A stretch of DNA of 64,000 nucleotides from Spiroplasma endosymbiont of Dioctria linearis (GCF_964030865.1 NZ_OZ034984.1:124001-188000); one strand, 5' to 3'. Shown: positions 1-9,073, counted from the stretch's first letter. Translations and numbers: made by a program. Notes: generated by a model not told the origin, from the sequence alone.

Positions 1-382
1 TTTTACGAATATCTTTTTTGTTTTTCTGTTAAGAGTCTCAATTAAAATATTTTCTTCTATTAATATGTGCCTAATTGCAGAGTGACTTATTTTCTTTTTT
101 CAATTTAGTTCTCAATAATGTTTAATACTAAAGTCATAATATTTTGTTTGAAATAATTCAATTATTTCATCTTTGAATATTTGTTGAAGTTTATTTACAG
201 GTATTTTTATGAATAAAAGCTTTTGCTCCAATTTCTTGATATTCTTTAAGTTTTCTTCTTGTGTGTCTGACACTATAACTTAATTTAAAGGCTGTATTTT
301 TAATAGAGTCTTTTCTTAAAGATAATTGCTTAATTAATCTTAATTGTTCTTGTTTCATGATATTTAATAGTAGTCCTTTCAT
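1..382 (-). pseudogene. Decayed IS transposase, N-terminal part (ISNCY/IS1202-like)
   Basis: Reading starts at an ATG at 380-382 behind a GGAGG ribosome site. The first 63 residues carry a helix-turn-helix of the type SYSVRHTRRKLKEYQEIGAKAF, as in the N-terminal domain of ISNCY-type transposases. The frame meets TAA at 191-193, where GNTGKP would be expected, and coding continues in another frame (KLQQIFKDEIIELFQ...) to the window edge. A single frameshift near 190-198 therefore breaks the gene. In-frame TGA in the second part sits at likely Trp positions, so the element was adapted to the UGA=Trp code. Family assignment is by motif memory and is moderately certain; the decay is seen directly. 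Confidence 0.6.
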
Positions 383-485
383 AAAACCTCCATTTATTGA
401 TTATAAACGAGGACAAAGTCGCTTGTTAATATGTAGGGACATAATCGCTTATTACTCATAGTAAAATTATGTAGGCCCCTTTTTG

Positions 486-515
486 TTGATAAATGCTACA
501 TTTTTAATATATAAT
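486..515 (+). promoter_or_regulatory. Promoter of lipoprotein gene
   Basis: TTGATA at 486-491 and TATAAT at 510-515 are separated by 18 bases. A 7-bp hairpin (TCCTAAT...ATTAGGA, 523-544) lies in the 5' leader just before the gene's purine-rich ribosome site. Confidence 0.5.
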
Positions 516-563
516 TAATTTATCCTAATCTAATAGTATTAGGAAAAAAGGGGAAATAAAAAT

Positions 564-2318
564 ATGAAAAAATTATTAAGTTTATTAGGAGCAGTCAGCA
601 TTGCTGCATCAACTAGTGCAACTGTAGTTGCATGTGGAGAAACTGAGCCACCAGTTGAACCTATAAAACCAGATTATGATCAGATTTTTTTAAATTTAGA
701 ACAAGAAGTTAATAAGATTTTTTCAAATCACTTATCAAGTAACGTCTCAAAATTACTATATGTGGTTGAAAGTTTTGAACAAAACCATTTGAACTATGCT
801 TTTTTAAATTATAAGAATCTAGAAAAACTATTAAATGAGTCAAATGAAGGTAAAGGATCTTTTGAAGGTTCAGAAGAAAAAAAATTATTGTTAGAAGAGG
901 ACCTTAAAAGTATTTTAAATTTATCTGATTTAGAAAATGAATTAAATGAATTAAAAAATGATATTGATAATGGTTATTCATATTATTTAAATAATATTGA
1001 TAATGTTTTTGATGGAATTAAAATTAAAGATAATTATGAAATTAAAGTGTTAGACGGGAAAGTGGAGGAAGAAAAAGTATATCAGTTTATAGTTGAAATA
1101 GATTTTAATTGAAAATATAAAAAAAATGACATTGAACAAATTAAATCTTATACAGGATATAATCTAGTGTTTTCAATGACTAATGATAAAGTATTTTCTA
1201 AGTCAATTGAAAATTTTTTAGGTACTTATAAAAAAGCTATATTTGAAAATAAAAGTAGTGTAATGCACTTTACAAATGACACATTTAATTGAAAACAAAA
1301 TGAAGCTTTTAAATTTAAAGATGATGATTTTATAAATTATGTAAAAACTGATGAAATTTTAAAGAATAAAATAATTAAAGGTGAATTACAAAATATATTA
1401 AACTCGTCATCTGGAGAGCAATTTAAATTAAATTTAGTTGCGGATTATGCAACTCTTGCAAAAGAAAATAGTTTAAAGGTAGCTGGGAATTTTAATAATT
1501 CAGAAGTTATAATATTATCAGGAAGTGTTGATGAAAATTATTTAATGGTGCAAAATTATATTTTGGGTAATGATCAGAGTTATAATAATATTCTAGATGT
1601 ACAAAAGCTAGTGCAAACTTGAATGTCTAAATCTATATCTTTTAAATCATTTAATAATAAGTATGAAGAATTTTTAAAAGATTTAAAATTAAATGAATCA
1701 CTAGATGCAGCAAATGTTTTGGAGTATGGATACATCTCCTTAACAAATGTTGCAATTGGATATAACAATGATTTATTTACTCTGCCCGATATTGATTTAC
1801 CATTTGAATATTCAGCTATTAACTCAAAGTCGGCAACAACTTTAGCAAATGTTTTAAATAATTCAATCAAAGCTTTTCACAAAATATATAATGTTAAAGA
1901 TATAAGTGGTTCTAAAAATGATATGAATACTTTGTCTTCATTTGATCCAAAAAGTACTGACTATGACTTATGAAAATATATTGAAGATAACTATTCAAAA
2001 AATAAATCTATAACAACAGAGGAACTTGGGAAAATAATGAATGGAAGTTTTGATGGTTCTAAATTAAATCAAGCCATTTTAAATGAAGCAAGTATTAGTG
2101 ATTTTACATTAAAAATAAGAAGTGATTATAATTTTTTCTATGATGGTTATGGAATTAAAACAGATGCTATACCTTCTACAAGTGGAAAAAAAGATGTGCA
2201 AGTAAGATTAGGATGATTTTCTGTGCAATTAAATTACATTAATAATGACATTAAAAAAGAATCAAAAATTAGCAGTATTTTTGATAATTCAACAGACAGT
2301 TATATATTTAAAAAATAA
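564..2318 (+). CDS. Surface lipoprotein (584 aa), Spiroplasma type
   Basis: Starts MKKLLSLLGAVSIAASTSAT followed by lipobox VVAC, so the mature protein should be a lipid-anchored surface protein with its N-terminal Cys at residue 24. The rest is Asn/Lys/Asp-rich with no other membrane segment. Several UGA codons are read as Trp; the frame is open to TAA at 2316. It is a paralogue of the lipoprotein at 39910: both have an N-terminal NEIF..HL..NV.K.L stretch and a C-terminal SIK(S/A)FHK(V/I)Y motif. Both copies lie beside remnants of the same insertion sequence. Function is unknown; this class is usually variable surface antigen or host-contact protein. Confidence 0.85.
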
Positions 2319-2366
2319 ATAAATGTAAAATTTATTTTAATATAATGCAATTTTAAAACAGAATTG

Positions 2367-2413
2367 ACAACCTTAAAAAGAGTAAAACTCTCAATATAAA
2401 GGTTGTTTTTTTA
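2367..2413 (+). terminator. Rho-independent terminator
   Basis: ACAACCTT (2367-2374) pairs with AAGGTTGT (2399-2406), with a nested AGAGT/ACTCT stem inside, followed by seven T. It lies 48 bases after the lipoprotein stop. Confidence 0.8.
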
Positions 2414-2589
2414 TGTCAAAAGCCATATTTTTCCCCTTATAATAAATGATATTTTTGAATAAATTATTAATTATTATTACTAGTTATTTTATTTTTAGCT
2501 AAGTTTATTTAATAACAATCAAGATAAATTCAATTAAATATTAGAAGCACATTTTATTAGTTTCATATATAATTTTAAGTGGTGATAAC

Positions 2590-3459
2590 ATGAAACAATA
2601 TTTAGATTTAGTAAGTGAAGTTTTAAAAACTGGTGAAAAGAGATTAGATCGAACAAATACTGGAACTATTTCAAAATTTGGAACCCAATCAAGATATGAT
2701 TTGCGAGAGGGTTTTCCACTAGTTACAACTAAAAAGGTATTTTTTAAAGCAATAGTACATGAAATTCTTTGATTTATTAGTGGAGACACTAACATTAAAT
2801 ATTTAGTTGATAATAAAGTAAATATTTGAAATGAATGACCCTATGAAATTTATAAAAAATCTAAAGATTTTAAGAATGAAACTTTAGAAGAATTTGTTGA
2901 TAAAATTAAGGAAAGTAAAAGATTTGCAGATAAATATGGAGAATTAGGTCCTGTTTATGGAAAGCAATGAAGAGACTTTAATGGAGTAGATCAATTTAAA
3001 AATTTAATTACTGATATTAAACAAAATCCTTTTTCAAGAAGACATATAATCTCTGCTTGAAATCCAGCAGAGGTCAATCAAATGGCTCTGCCTCCATGTC
3101 ACTCATTATTTCAATTCTATGTATCAAAAGACGGCTTTTTAGATTTACAACTTTATCAAAGAAGTGGTGATATATTTTTAGGAGTGCCTTTTAATATTGC
3201 TAGTTATTCTTTATTATTAGAACTTATTGCAAATGAGTGCAATTTACAAGCACGTTATTTTATTCATACAATTGGTGATGCACATATCTATTCCAATCAT
3301 GTTGAGCAATTACATTTGCAATTAACAAGAGAGCCAAAAAAATTGCCAGCATTAATAATTTATTCAAGCAATAAATCAATTTTTGATATTAAATTTGATG
3401 ATATTATTTTAAAAGATTATGAAAGTCATCCAGCTATAAAAGGAGTTGTGGCCGTTTAA
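2590..3459 (+). CDS. thyA: Thymidylate synthase
   Basis: 289 aa. Converts dUMP to dTMP with methylene-tetrahydrofolate, yielding dihydrofolate for the DHFR that follows. Seen: N-terminal RLDRTNTGT and FPLVTTKK, the GPVYGKQWR segment, the active-site ALPPCHS with its catalytic Cys, and FNIASYS. Length is slightly above the usual 264 because of an insertion near residues 85-115, as in many Firmicutes enzymes. Start ATG follows GGTGATAAC. The stop TAA overlaps the folA ATG (TAATG), so the two are translationally coupled. A TATAAT at 2568-2573 is a possible -10 without a clear -35. Confidence 0.95.
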
Positions 3460-3926
3460 TGATTTCTTTAATATGAGCTCAAAGCAAAAATAAGGTTATT
3501 GGAAAAGATGATAAATTACCTTGAAATATCAAAGAGGAAATGCAACATTTTATTAATTATACAAAGGGCAAAACTATCTTAATGGGTAGAAATACATGGG
3601 AGTCGCTTTCAAAGAAACCTTTACCAAATAGAAAAAATATTTTAATTACTTCAAGAGAATTAGAAAAGGGTTATAATAATTTAGAAGTATATAATAATTT
3701 AGAAGAAGTTCTAAAAAAATATAAAACATGTGAGGAAGAACTTGTAATTATTGGAGGCTCTCAAATTTACAAAAGTGCATTAGACTACACGGATAAATTA
3801 GTAGTTAGCATTATAAAAGAAGAGTATCAGGGCAATGTTTTTGCTCCGCAATGAGATGAAAGTTTTTTTAAACTAATCGATAAGAAAGAGTTTGATGAAT
3901 TTACAACTTATTTTTATGAAAGGTAA
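3459..3926 (+). CDS. folA: Dihydrofolate reductase
   Basis: 155 aa. Reduces the dihydrofolate made by ThyA back to tetrahydrofolate with NADPH. Seen: MISLIWAQSKNKVIGKDDKLPW at the N-terminus (Trp from UGA), acidic residue in the KEEMQHF helix at the expected substrate-binding position, MGRNTWES, the ITSR turn, and IIGGSQIY. Typical length. Its ATG overlaps the thyA stop and the gene for an acyltransferase follows after 5 bases, so this is one operon. Confidence 0.93.
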
Positions 3927-3931
3927 CATCT

Positions 3932-4849
3932 ATGCAAGAATTAGAAGAAAAAAAAGAAGTTAAATTAAAAAATGAAATTGAATCAAAAAAAGAAGTTAAA
4001 TCAAAAAATGAAATTGCAACTCAAGAAGATAAAGATAAAAAAGAAATGGCTTATGTAAGTAAGTGAAGACTATTTACAAATGCTTGAAGTATTTGAAGAG
4101 TAACAGCAAAAGCAAAAAAAATAACAAGAAAAATAAAGCAAGATCCTAACTTATATTCTGAAGAGTGAAGATATAACTGAGTTAAAAAGAAAATTAGAAA
4201 AGTTTTAAAAATTGCTAATGTACAAATTGATGTAATTGGAATTGAAAACTGATTAGATCGTGGAATAGTATTGGCTCCAAATCATCAATCAAATTTAGAC
4301 TCAATTTTAATGTTAGCAATTAATGATTTTTCATTACAACAACCTGTCGCTTTTATAGCAAAACAAGAATTATGAAAAACTAAAATATTTAAGCATTTTA
4401 TGAATTTAACTGATAATGTTCCTTTAGATCGCAATAACCCAAGAAGTGCATTGAGTGCTATGAAAGAGGCAAAAGAATTAATTTCTGATTATAAAAGATC
4501 AGTTGTAATTTTTCCAGAAGGGACTCGTAGTGCAAAACAAGAACCAGAAGAGTTTATGGCAGCAAGTATGAAATTAGCACAGATGGCATATGTGCCAATT
4601 GTGCCAGTTTCAATAATTGATTCTTATAAATTATTTCAAAAAAGAGAGCATGGTAGATTTGTTATTAAAGTGGTTTTTGGAAAGCCAATGATGCCAGAAA
4701 AATTTATTTCACTTAAAACTGAAATGTTAACAAAAAATGTGCAAAAAGAAGTAGAAAAAAATATCAATTTATATAAAGATTGAGATCCTAAAAAATTAGG
4801 TCTTAAACCAAAAAAAATAGATAAAAAAAATAGAACTAATTTTTATTAA
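3932..4849 (+). CDS. plsC: 1-acylglycerol-3-phosphate O-acyltransferase
   Basis: 305 aa. Adds the second acyl chain to lysophosphatidic acid in membrane phospholipid synthesis. Motif I NHQSNLDS (HX4D) is near residue 112, motif III FPEGTRS near residue 196, and VPIVPVSI near 222. The first 45 residues are a charged Lys/Glu-rich extension with a near-repeat (KKEVKLKNEIES / KKEVKSKNEIAT), absent in most homologues. Lies 5 bases after folA and 24 bases before deoA, in the same operon. Substrate preference within the acyltransferase family is assumed. Confidence 0.88.
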
Positions 4850-4873
4850 TTTATATAAGTAGGAGAGATAAGA

Positions 4874-6184
4874 ATGAATTTTGCAGAAATCATCAATAAA
4901 AAGAAAAATAAAATAGAATTAACTTCTCAAGAAATTTTTTGAGTGGTTAATTCTTTTGTTAATAATACATTAAAAGATTATCAAATGGCAGCATTTAATA
5001 TGGCAATTTGGTTTAATGGAATGAGCTCATCTGAAATTGCCAATTTTACACAAGCAATGATTAATTCAGGAATTACTTACAATTTAGATGATGTAGTAGG
5101 GTTGAAAGCCGACAAGCATTCAACTGGAGGAGTTGGTGATAAAACAAGTCTTATCTTTTCTCCACTAGTTGCTAAGTTTGGAGTAAAGGTTGCAAAATTA
5201 TCAGGACGAGGTTTGGGACAAACTGGAGGAACAATTGATAAACTTGAAAGTTGTCCAGGATGAACTGGAGAAATTAGTGAAGAAAAGTTTAAAGAAATTT
5301 TAAATACGGTTGGAATGTCAATTATGAGTCAGTCAAGTGATATTGTTCCTGCTGATAAGAAATTATATGCCTTAAGAGATGTTACTGGTACAGTAGATTC
5401 AATTCCTTTAATAGCTTCAAGTATTATGTCAAAAAAACTTGTAATCCCTGCTGATAGCATTATTTTAGATGTAAAAATGGGTAGTGGAGCTTTTATGAAG
5501 GATTTAGCTAGTGCTATTGCCTTATCTAAAGCAATGATAACAATTGGAAAAGAACACAAGAGAAATGTTAGTGTTATGATTACAAATATGGATCAACCTT
5601 TAGGAAGAGCTATTGGTAATGCAATTGAAGTTAAAGAAGCTTGAGATACATTAAATGGAAAAGGACCACAAGATTTAGTTGAATTATGTGTAACTGCAGC
5701 TGGTCTAACTTTAGTTCAAAATAAGGTTTTTAAAGACCTAAAAACAGCTAAAATTGAATTAACTAAGGTTTTAAACGATAAGAGTGCTGCTTACTTGCTT
5801 AGAGACTTTATAGAGGCTCAAAATGGCGATTTTAGTGTTATATTAGACTATGAAAAAAATTTCTCAACAAAACATGTAATTGAAATTAAGGCAAAAAAAG
5901 ATGGTTATATTGCATTTTCTTCAGCAGATGAACTAGGTTATCTTTCAATGCATTTAGGAGCAGGTAGAGCTACTAAAGAAGAAGAAATAGATTTTGCTGC
6001 AGGGATTTACTTAAATAAAACTACAAATGAGTTTGTTAAATCTGGAGAAATTGTAATGACACTATATACAAATAGAGATGATATAAAAGCTTTTAAACAA
6101 AAGGCACAAGATTTAATTTTAATAAAAGATAAGGCTCAAAATGAAAAGCTGATTTTAAAATTATTAACTAATGAGAATATCTAA
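4874..6184 (+). CDS. deoA: Pyrimidine-nucleoside (thymidine) phosphorylase
   Basis: 436 aa. Phosphorolysis of thymidine/uridine/deoxyuridine to base plus (deoxy)ribose-1-phosphate, part of nucleoside salvage. The family signature [15 protein letters not shown] is at about residues 78-92, followed by [11 protein letters not shown] and the glycine-rich [11 protein letters not shown]; the C-terminal domain ends with the usual small beta/alpha fold. Start ATG has an AGGAGAGAT ribosome site. Last gene of the thyA-folA-plsC-deoA run, so thymidylate synthesis and thymidine breakdown share a transcript. Whether it prefers thymidine (deoA) or all pyrimidine nucleosides (pdp) cannot be told from motifs. 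Confidence 0.92.
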
Positions 6185-6211
6185 TATTTTGAAATTTCCA
6201 TTTAATAACCA

Positions 6212-6240
6212 TTGAAATTTAATAAAATTTAAAATATAAT
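6212..6240 (+). promoter_or_regulatory. Promoter of small RNA candidate
   Basis: TTGAAA (6212-6217), 17-base spacer, TATAAT (6235-6240): a near-consensus housekeeping promoter with no open reading frame behind it. Confidence 0.7.
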
Positions 6241-6246
6241 AAATAA

Positions 6247-6380
6247 GTCTGGAATAGTTTTAAAAATCATTAGCCCATAATGTTTATTTAGCCCTATCAA
6301 ATGAACATAATTATTTAGATTTATAATATTAGCTATTCTAGAAGTTTTAAATAAGTGCTCCGCCCAGAGTGCTTTTTTTT
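6247..6380 (+). ncRNA. Candidate stand-alone small RNA, about 130 nt
   Basis: A strong promoter upstream and a T-run hairpin downstream delimit a transcript with no ORF. Ends of the body pair: CTGGAATAG (from 6250) with CTATTCTAG (to 6341), 9 bp with one G-U. Inside are a CATTA/TAATG hairpin with loop GCCCA and the segment TAGCCCTATCAAATGAAC continuing to ACATAATTA. That last segment (25 nt) matches 21 of 25 bases of a segment in the second RNA candidate at 46606. It does not show tmRNA, RNase P, SRP or purine-riboswitch signatures known to me. Placed directly before a tRNA operon that has its own promoter. Confidence 0.55.
6354..6380 (+). terminator. Terminator of small RNA candidate
   Basis: AGTGCTC (6354-6360) pairs with GAGTGCT (6367-6373) through five Watson-Crick and two G-U pairs, loop CGCCCA, then eight T. 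Confidence 0.65.
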
Positions 6381-6398
6381 ATTTCTTTTGAAAAAATA

Positions 6399-6428
6399 TT
6401 GACTTTATATTCTATTTTTTTGTATAAT
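6399..6428 (+). promoter_or_regulatory. Promoter of tRNA cluster
   Basis: TTGACT (6399-6404), 18-base spacer, TATAAT (6423-6428), 36 bases before the first tRNA. Confidence 0.75.
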
Positions 6429-6464
6429 TGAAAAGGTTCTTACTTTTACAAAAAAAGGATAATT

Positions 6465-6540
6465 GCTGACTTAGCTCAGTTGGTAGAGCAATTGACTAGT
6501 AATCAATAGGTCGAAGGTTCAACTCCTTTAGTCAGCACCA
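6465..6540 (+). tRNA. tRNA-Thr(AGT)
   Basis: 76 nt with encoded CCA. Acceptor GCTGACT/AGTCAGC, anticodon arm ATTGA-CTAGTAA-TCAAT giving anticodon AGT, T arm GAAGG-TTCAACT-CCTTT. An A at position 34 is unusual in bacteria outside Arg, but a Thr AGU tRNA is known from Mycoplasma capricolum. Confidence 0.95.
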
Positions 6541-6562
6541 CAATTTTATATTTTATATCTAT

Positions 6563-6646
6563 GGGGAGTTAGCGAAGTGGCTAAACGCGGGTGGCTGTAA
6601 ACCATCTCCTTACGGTTCGGCGGTTCGAATCCGTCACTCCCCACCA
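6563..6646 (+). tRNA. tRNA-Tyr(GTA)
   Basis: 84 nt, class II with long variable arm (TCCTTACGG region). Acceptor GGGGAGT/ACTCCCC, anticodon loop CTGTAAA gives GTA, encoded CCA. Confidence 0.96.
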
Positions 6647-6651
6647 GTAAT

Positions 6652-6726
6652 TGGGCTATAGCCAAGCGGTAAGGCAAGGGACTTTGACTCCCTCATGCGC
6701 CGGTTCGAATCCTGCTAGCCCAGCCA
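6652..6726 (+). tRNA. tRNA-Gln(TTG)
   Basis: 75 nt. Acceptor TGGGCTA/TAGCCCA with discriminator G, anticodon arm AGGGA-CTTTGAC-TCCCT gives TTG, T arm GCCGG-TTCGAAT-CCTGC, encoded CCA. Confidence 0.95.
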
Positions 6727-6744
6727 TTTATTTTTATTATTAAC

Positions 6745-6820
<76 letters not shown>

Positions 6821-6838
6821 TTTATTTTTATTATTAAT

Positions 6839-6927
6839 CCCCGGGTGGCGGAATTGGTAGACGCACTGGACTTAAAATCCAGCGACTTTAAGCGGTCGTG
6901 CCGGTTCAAGTCCGGCCCCGGGGACCA
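6839..6927 (+). tRNA. tRNA-Leu(TAA)
   Basis: 89 nt class II. Acceptor CCCCGGG/CCCGGGG, anticodon arm CTGGA-CTTAAAA-TCCAG gives TAA, long variable arm CGACTTTAAGCGGTCG, T arm GCCGG-TTCAAGT-CCGGC, encoded CCA. It is last in the cluster. Confidence 0.96.
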
Positions 6928-6943
6928 TTATTACGGACTTGAT

Positions 6944-6977
6944 TAAAAAAGCACTTTATAAGTGCTTTTTTTATTTC
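6944..6977 (+). terminator. Terminator of tRNA cluster
   Basis: GCACTT-TAT-AAGTGC hairpin (6951-6965) flanked by an A run and followed by seven T. Confidence 0.85.
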
Positions 6978-7041
6978 TCTAATTTAAATTTAATTTATAC
7001 CTTTATAATATGAATATATAAAAATAAAAGAGAATAAAGCA

Positions 7042-7362
7042 ATGAAAAATTTTTTAACTCTATTTGCAATTATAGGTTTAATTTCTTCTACAAGTACTAT
7101 GGCAATATCGTGTGAAGAGAAAAATCCAAACATAGTAAAAATATATGATTACAATGGAAAACTTGTTGATAAAGTCGATAAGACTACTGTTAAGGGATGA
7201 TATTGTTTTGGAATGCAATCTAGCAAGTCAAGTTATCTTATAATACGTTTTAAAAGTGGAGAAGAAGAATCTATAAAAGAATACGGGCAATTAGCTGGAG
7301 AAGTGGATTGATGAAATATCTATTTATTTAAATTAATTTGAGATATAGATATTGAGCTTTAA
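7042..7362 (+). CDS. Small putative lipoprotein (106 aa)
   Basis: Signal peptide MKNFLTLFAIIGLISSTSTM followed by AISC, a passable lipobox, then a short domain of about 80 residues (IVKIYDYNGKLVDKVDK... LIIRFKSGEEESIKEYG) rich in beta-strand-like segments. Four UGA codons (TVKGW, DWW, LIW) are read as Trp. Its own TATAAT is at 7004-7009 and it ends at a bidirectional terminator. I do not recognise the family; function unknown. Confidence 0.65.
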
Positions 7363-7384
7363 ATTTAAGAATATGTTTTATAAA

Positions 7385-7417
7385 TAAAAAAATCTTCTAA
7401 ATTTAGAAGATTTTTTT
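7385..7417. terminator. Bidirectional terminator
   Basis: Perfect 24-base palindrome (7390-7413; half-site AAATCTTCTAAA) with A and T runs at both sides, placed between convergent genes. Confidence 0.85.
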
Positions 7418-8270
7418 ATTTATTTTTTAAACTATTAAATGAATAACTATTTATTAAATCATCTTGTTCAATTAAGTAGTTAAAATTATATGTATTTGCT
7501 ATTTCTTCTCCTGGATCGGTTCCTGGTCCCTCTGGATCTGGTGCTTCTGGATCTGGTGCTTCTCCTCCACCAGTTGATTGTCCTTTATTGACTTTATCAA
7601 TAAATACTGTTTCTTGATCACTGTTATTCATTGCAATGATAAATGGTTCAAATAATTCATCAATTATTTTTTCTGTTCATCCTTGTTCTGATGAACCAAA
7701 ACCAACTTCTCAAGATACTAATTTACCATTTCTAATAATAATAAACATTGGTACACCGTTATTATTATTAAAATAAGTTTTTACTTTCTTTTTAGATTCA
7801 TTGTATGCAATTTTATCGCTTATTCCAGTATTTCCAAAAACCTTAGTTTTATAAATTTCAGTTACTTCTTCAATCATTCAATCTAAGATATTTTTACTTC
7901 ATTTTTCATTGAATTTATTTTGAACTTCTTCTGTTTTAAATTCTCTGAAATCAACTTTATTATTTAATTTTTCACCATAAGCTGTCATTGAATCTGGATA
8001 ACTTGGTCCTTGATTAACAACTTTTTGTTCATAACTTGTATTTAATTCATTCATTTTTGAATCAAATTTATCACTATAATCTTTTTTAGCATTATCAAAG
8101 TCCATACAATGTGGACAATCATCTGCTCCCATATATAAGATAAATGACTCTTTATTGTCAATTCAACCTTTAAATTCATTAAATTTTTTGTTTGAACTAC
8201 AAGAAATAACTGCTAATGTTGATGTTCCAACTAATGCTGTTGATGAAATTATATTAAGTAATTTTCTCAC
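7416..8270 (-). CDS. Thioredoxin-fold lipoprotein with CPHC motif
   Basis: 284 aa. GTG start at 8268-8270, 8 bases after AGGAG; another in-frame GTG 9 bases upstream overlaps that ribosome site and is less likely. Signal MRKLLNIISSTALVGTSTL with lipobox AVISC (Cys24). ILYMGADDCPHCMDF places a thioredoxin/DsbA-like CPHC at residues 52-55, and NGVPMFIIIRNGK supplies the cis-Pro loop, so this should be an extracellular lipid-anchored thiol-disulfide oxidoreductase. A central insertion of about 80 residues separates these, and a Pro/Asp/Glu/Gly tract (APDPEAPDPEGPGTDPGEE) follows the fold. Partner and substrates unknown. Confidence 0.82.
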
Positions 8271-8414
8271 TTTTCTCACTCCTAAATTACTATTATTATT
8301 TTACACATATTTAAGCATTATTACTTTATTTATTAAAAAAATCCTAAAGATAAATATTTTTAAAAATTGGTATAATTTGGTTAATCATAAAAAAAAATTT
8401 TTTAAGGAGAATAT

Positions 8415-8738
8415 ATGAAAGATAAATATATTGAATTTGCAGAAATTTTTAAAACTCTTGGAGATCCAACAAGATTGCAAATAATAAATATGATCTGCGA
8501 TTGTGGATGTAGTAAGTGCGCACAAAATATTTTAGATAATTTAAACATAACACAACCAACATTAAGCTATCATATGAAGGTGCTTGAAAAGGTGGGTTTG
8601 ATTACTTCTATCAAAGAAAAGAATTCTAAAATATATAAAATTAATAATCCAGTAATTGACCAATTAAAACTGTTTGTTTCTGAAATGCAAATTGAAAAAA
8701 GTCTACTATTTTGTTCAAACTGTAATGAAAAAAAATAG
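8415..8738 (+). CDS. ArsR/SmtB-family metal-responsive repressor
   Basis: 107 aa. Winged helix typical of ArsR: IFKTLGDPTRLQIINMI, then a recognition helix TQPTLSYHMKVLEKVGLI. The sensor helix region holds CDCGCSKC (about residues 29-36), richer in Cys than the usual CVC motif; a further CSNC lies at the C-terminus. These point to a soft-metal sensor such as Cd, Zn, Cu, As. A TATAAT at 8371-8376 and AAGGAG ribosome site precede it. It converges on a Cys-rich micropeptide gene whose promoter has a perfect palindromic operator, the likely target. Confidence 0.88.
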   Translation: MKDKYIEFAEIFKTLGDPTRLQIINMICDCGCSKCAQNILDNLNITQPTLSYHMKVLEKVGLITSIKEKNSKIYKINNPVIDQLKLFVSEMQIEKSLLFCSNCNEKK

Positions 8739-8768
8739 AGTTCTTTTTTACAAGAACTCTATCTTTTA
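8735..8768. terminator. Bidirectional terminator between arsR-like gene and micropeptide
   Basis: ATAGAGTTCT (8735-8744) pairs with AGAACTCTAT (8752-8761), with T-rich flank downstream and A-rich flank upstream. Overlaps the stop codons of both convergent genes. Confidence 0.8.
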
Positions 8769-8834
8769 TTTTCCACATTGACAATTTGCACAAGTACATA
8801 CTTCACAAGTACATAATGAATAAAATCCTAACAT
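8766..8834 (-). CDS. 22-aa Cys-rich, metallothionein-like micropeptide
   Basis: ATG at 8832-8834 is preceded by a perfect AAGGAGG ribosome site at 5-base spacing. The peptide MLGFYSLCTCEVCTCANCQCGK has six Cys in a strict C-X-C-X2 rhythm (residues 8,10,13,15,18,20) in 22 residues, a thiol-cluster pattern like metallothioneins. It has its own -35/-10 and a 28-base perfect palindrome between -10 and the gene, and lies convergent to a Cys-rich ArsR-family regulator. Too short for ordinary gene callers. Metal-buffering role is inference; alternatives are a thiol sink or a Cys-dependent leader peptide. Confidence 0.72.
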   Translation of the reverse strand: MLGFYSLCTCEVCTCANCQCGK

Positions 8835-8846
8835 ATATCCTCCTTA

Positions 8847-8882
8847 AGATGGTTATCTATATAGATAACCATCTATATAGAT
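8847..8882. promoter_or_regulatory. Palindromic operator (two overlapping sites)
   Basis: 8847-8874 is a perfect 28-base palindrome with core TTATCTATATAGATAA. A second site, ATCTATATAGAT (8871-8882), overlaps its edge and repeats the core. Both lie right after the -10 of the minus-strand micropeptide promoter, where a bound repressor would block transcription. The neighbouring ArsR-type protein is the obvious candidate. Confidence 0.75.
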
Positions 8883-8908
8883 AATACTACATATATTTCA
8901 TAATGCAA
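8881..8908 (-). promoter_or_regulatory. Promoter of Cys-rich micropeptide
   Basis: Minus strand TTGCAT (8903-8908), 16-base spacer, TATTAT (8881-8886), followed at once by the palindromic operator. Confidence 0.55.
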
Positions 8909-9073
8909 CAATATTAAAAAAAAAAAAAAAATTTAAAATTATAGTTTTCTGAAAAGCTTTATTTTTAAATAAAATCAGTGAAAATTTAAAAAAACCAAGA
9001 ATTAATGATTTTTTTTTGGTATTATTAATTTGCTTATTATCTTAAAAACAGTATCAAAAGGAGGATTAAGACT

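Noticed and set aside
564-2318. Many in-frame TGA codons making genes look like strings of pseudogenes
   Set aside because: TGA falls at conserved Trp positions in PolC, DnaG, Dxr, GlpK, RpoD and others, so the genetic code is UGA=Trp; these are intact genes.
2541-2795. Minus-strand open frame of 84 codons
   Set aside because: It is the antisense shadow of thyA, with no ribosome site or independent family signal.
6247-6380. Purine or 2'-deoxyguanosine riboswitch
   Set aside because: No three-way junction core of the known class can be drawn, and no gene of purine metabolism follows; the unit ends in its own terminator.
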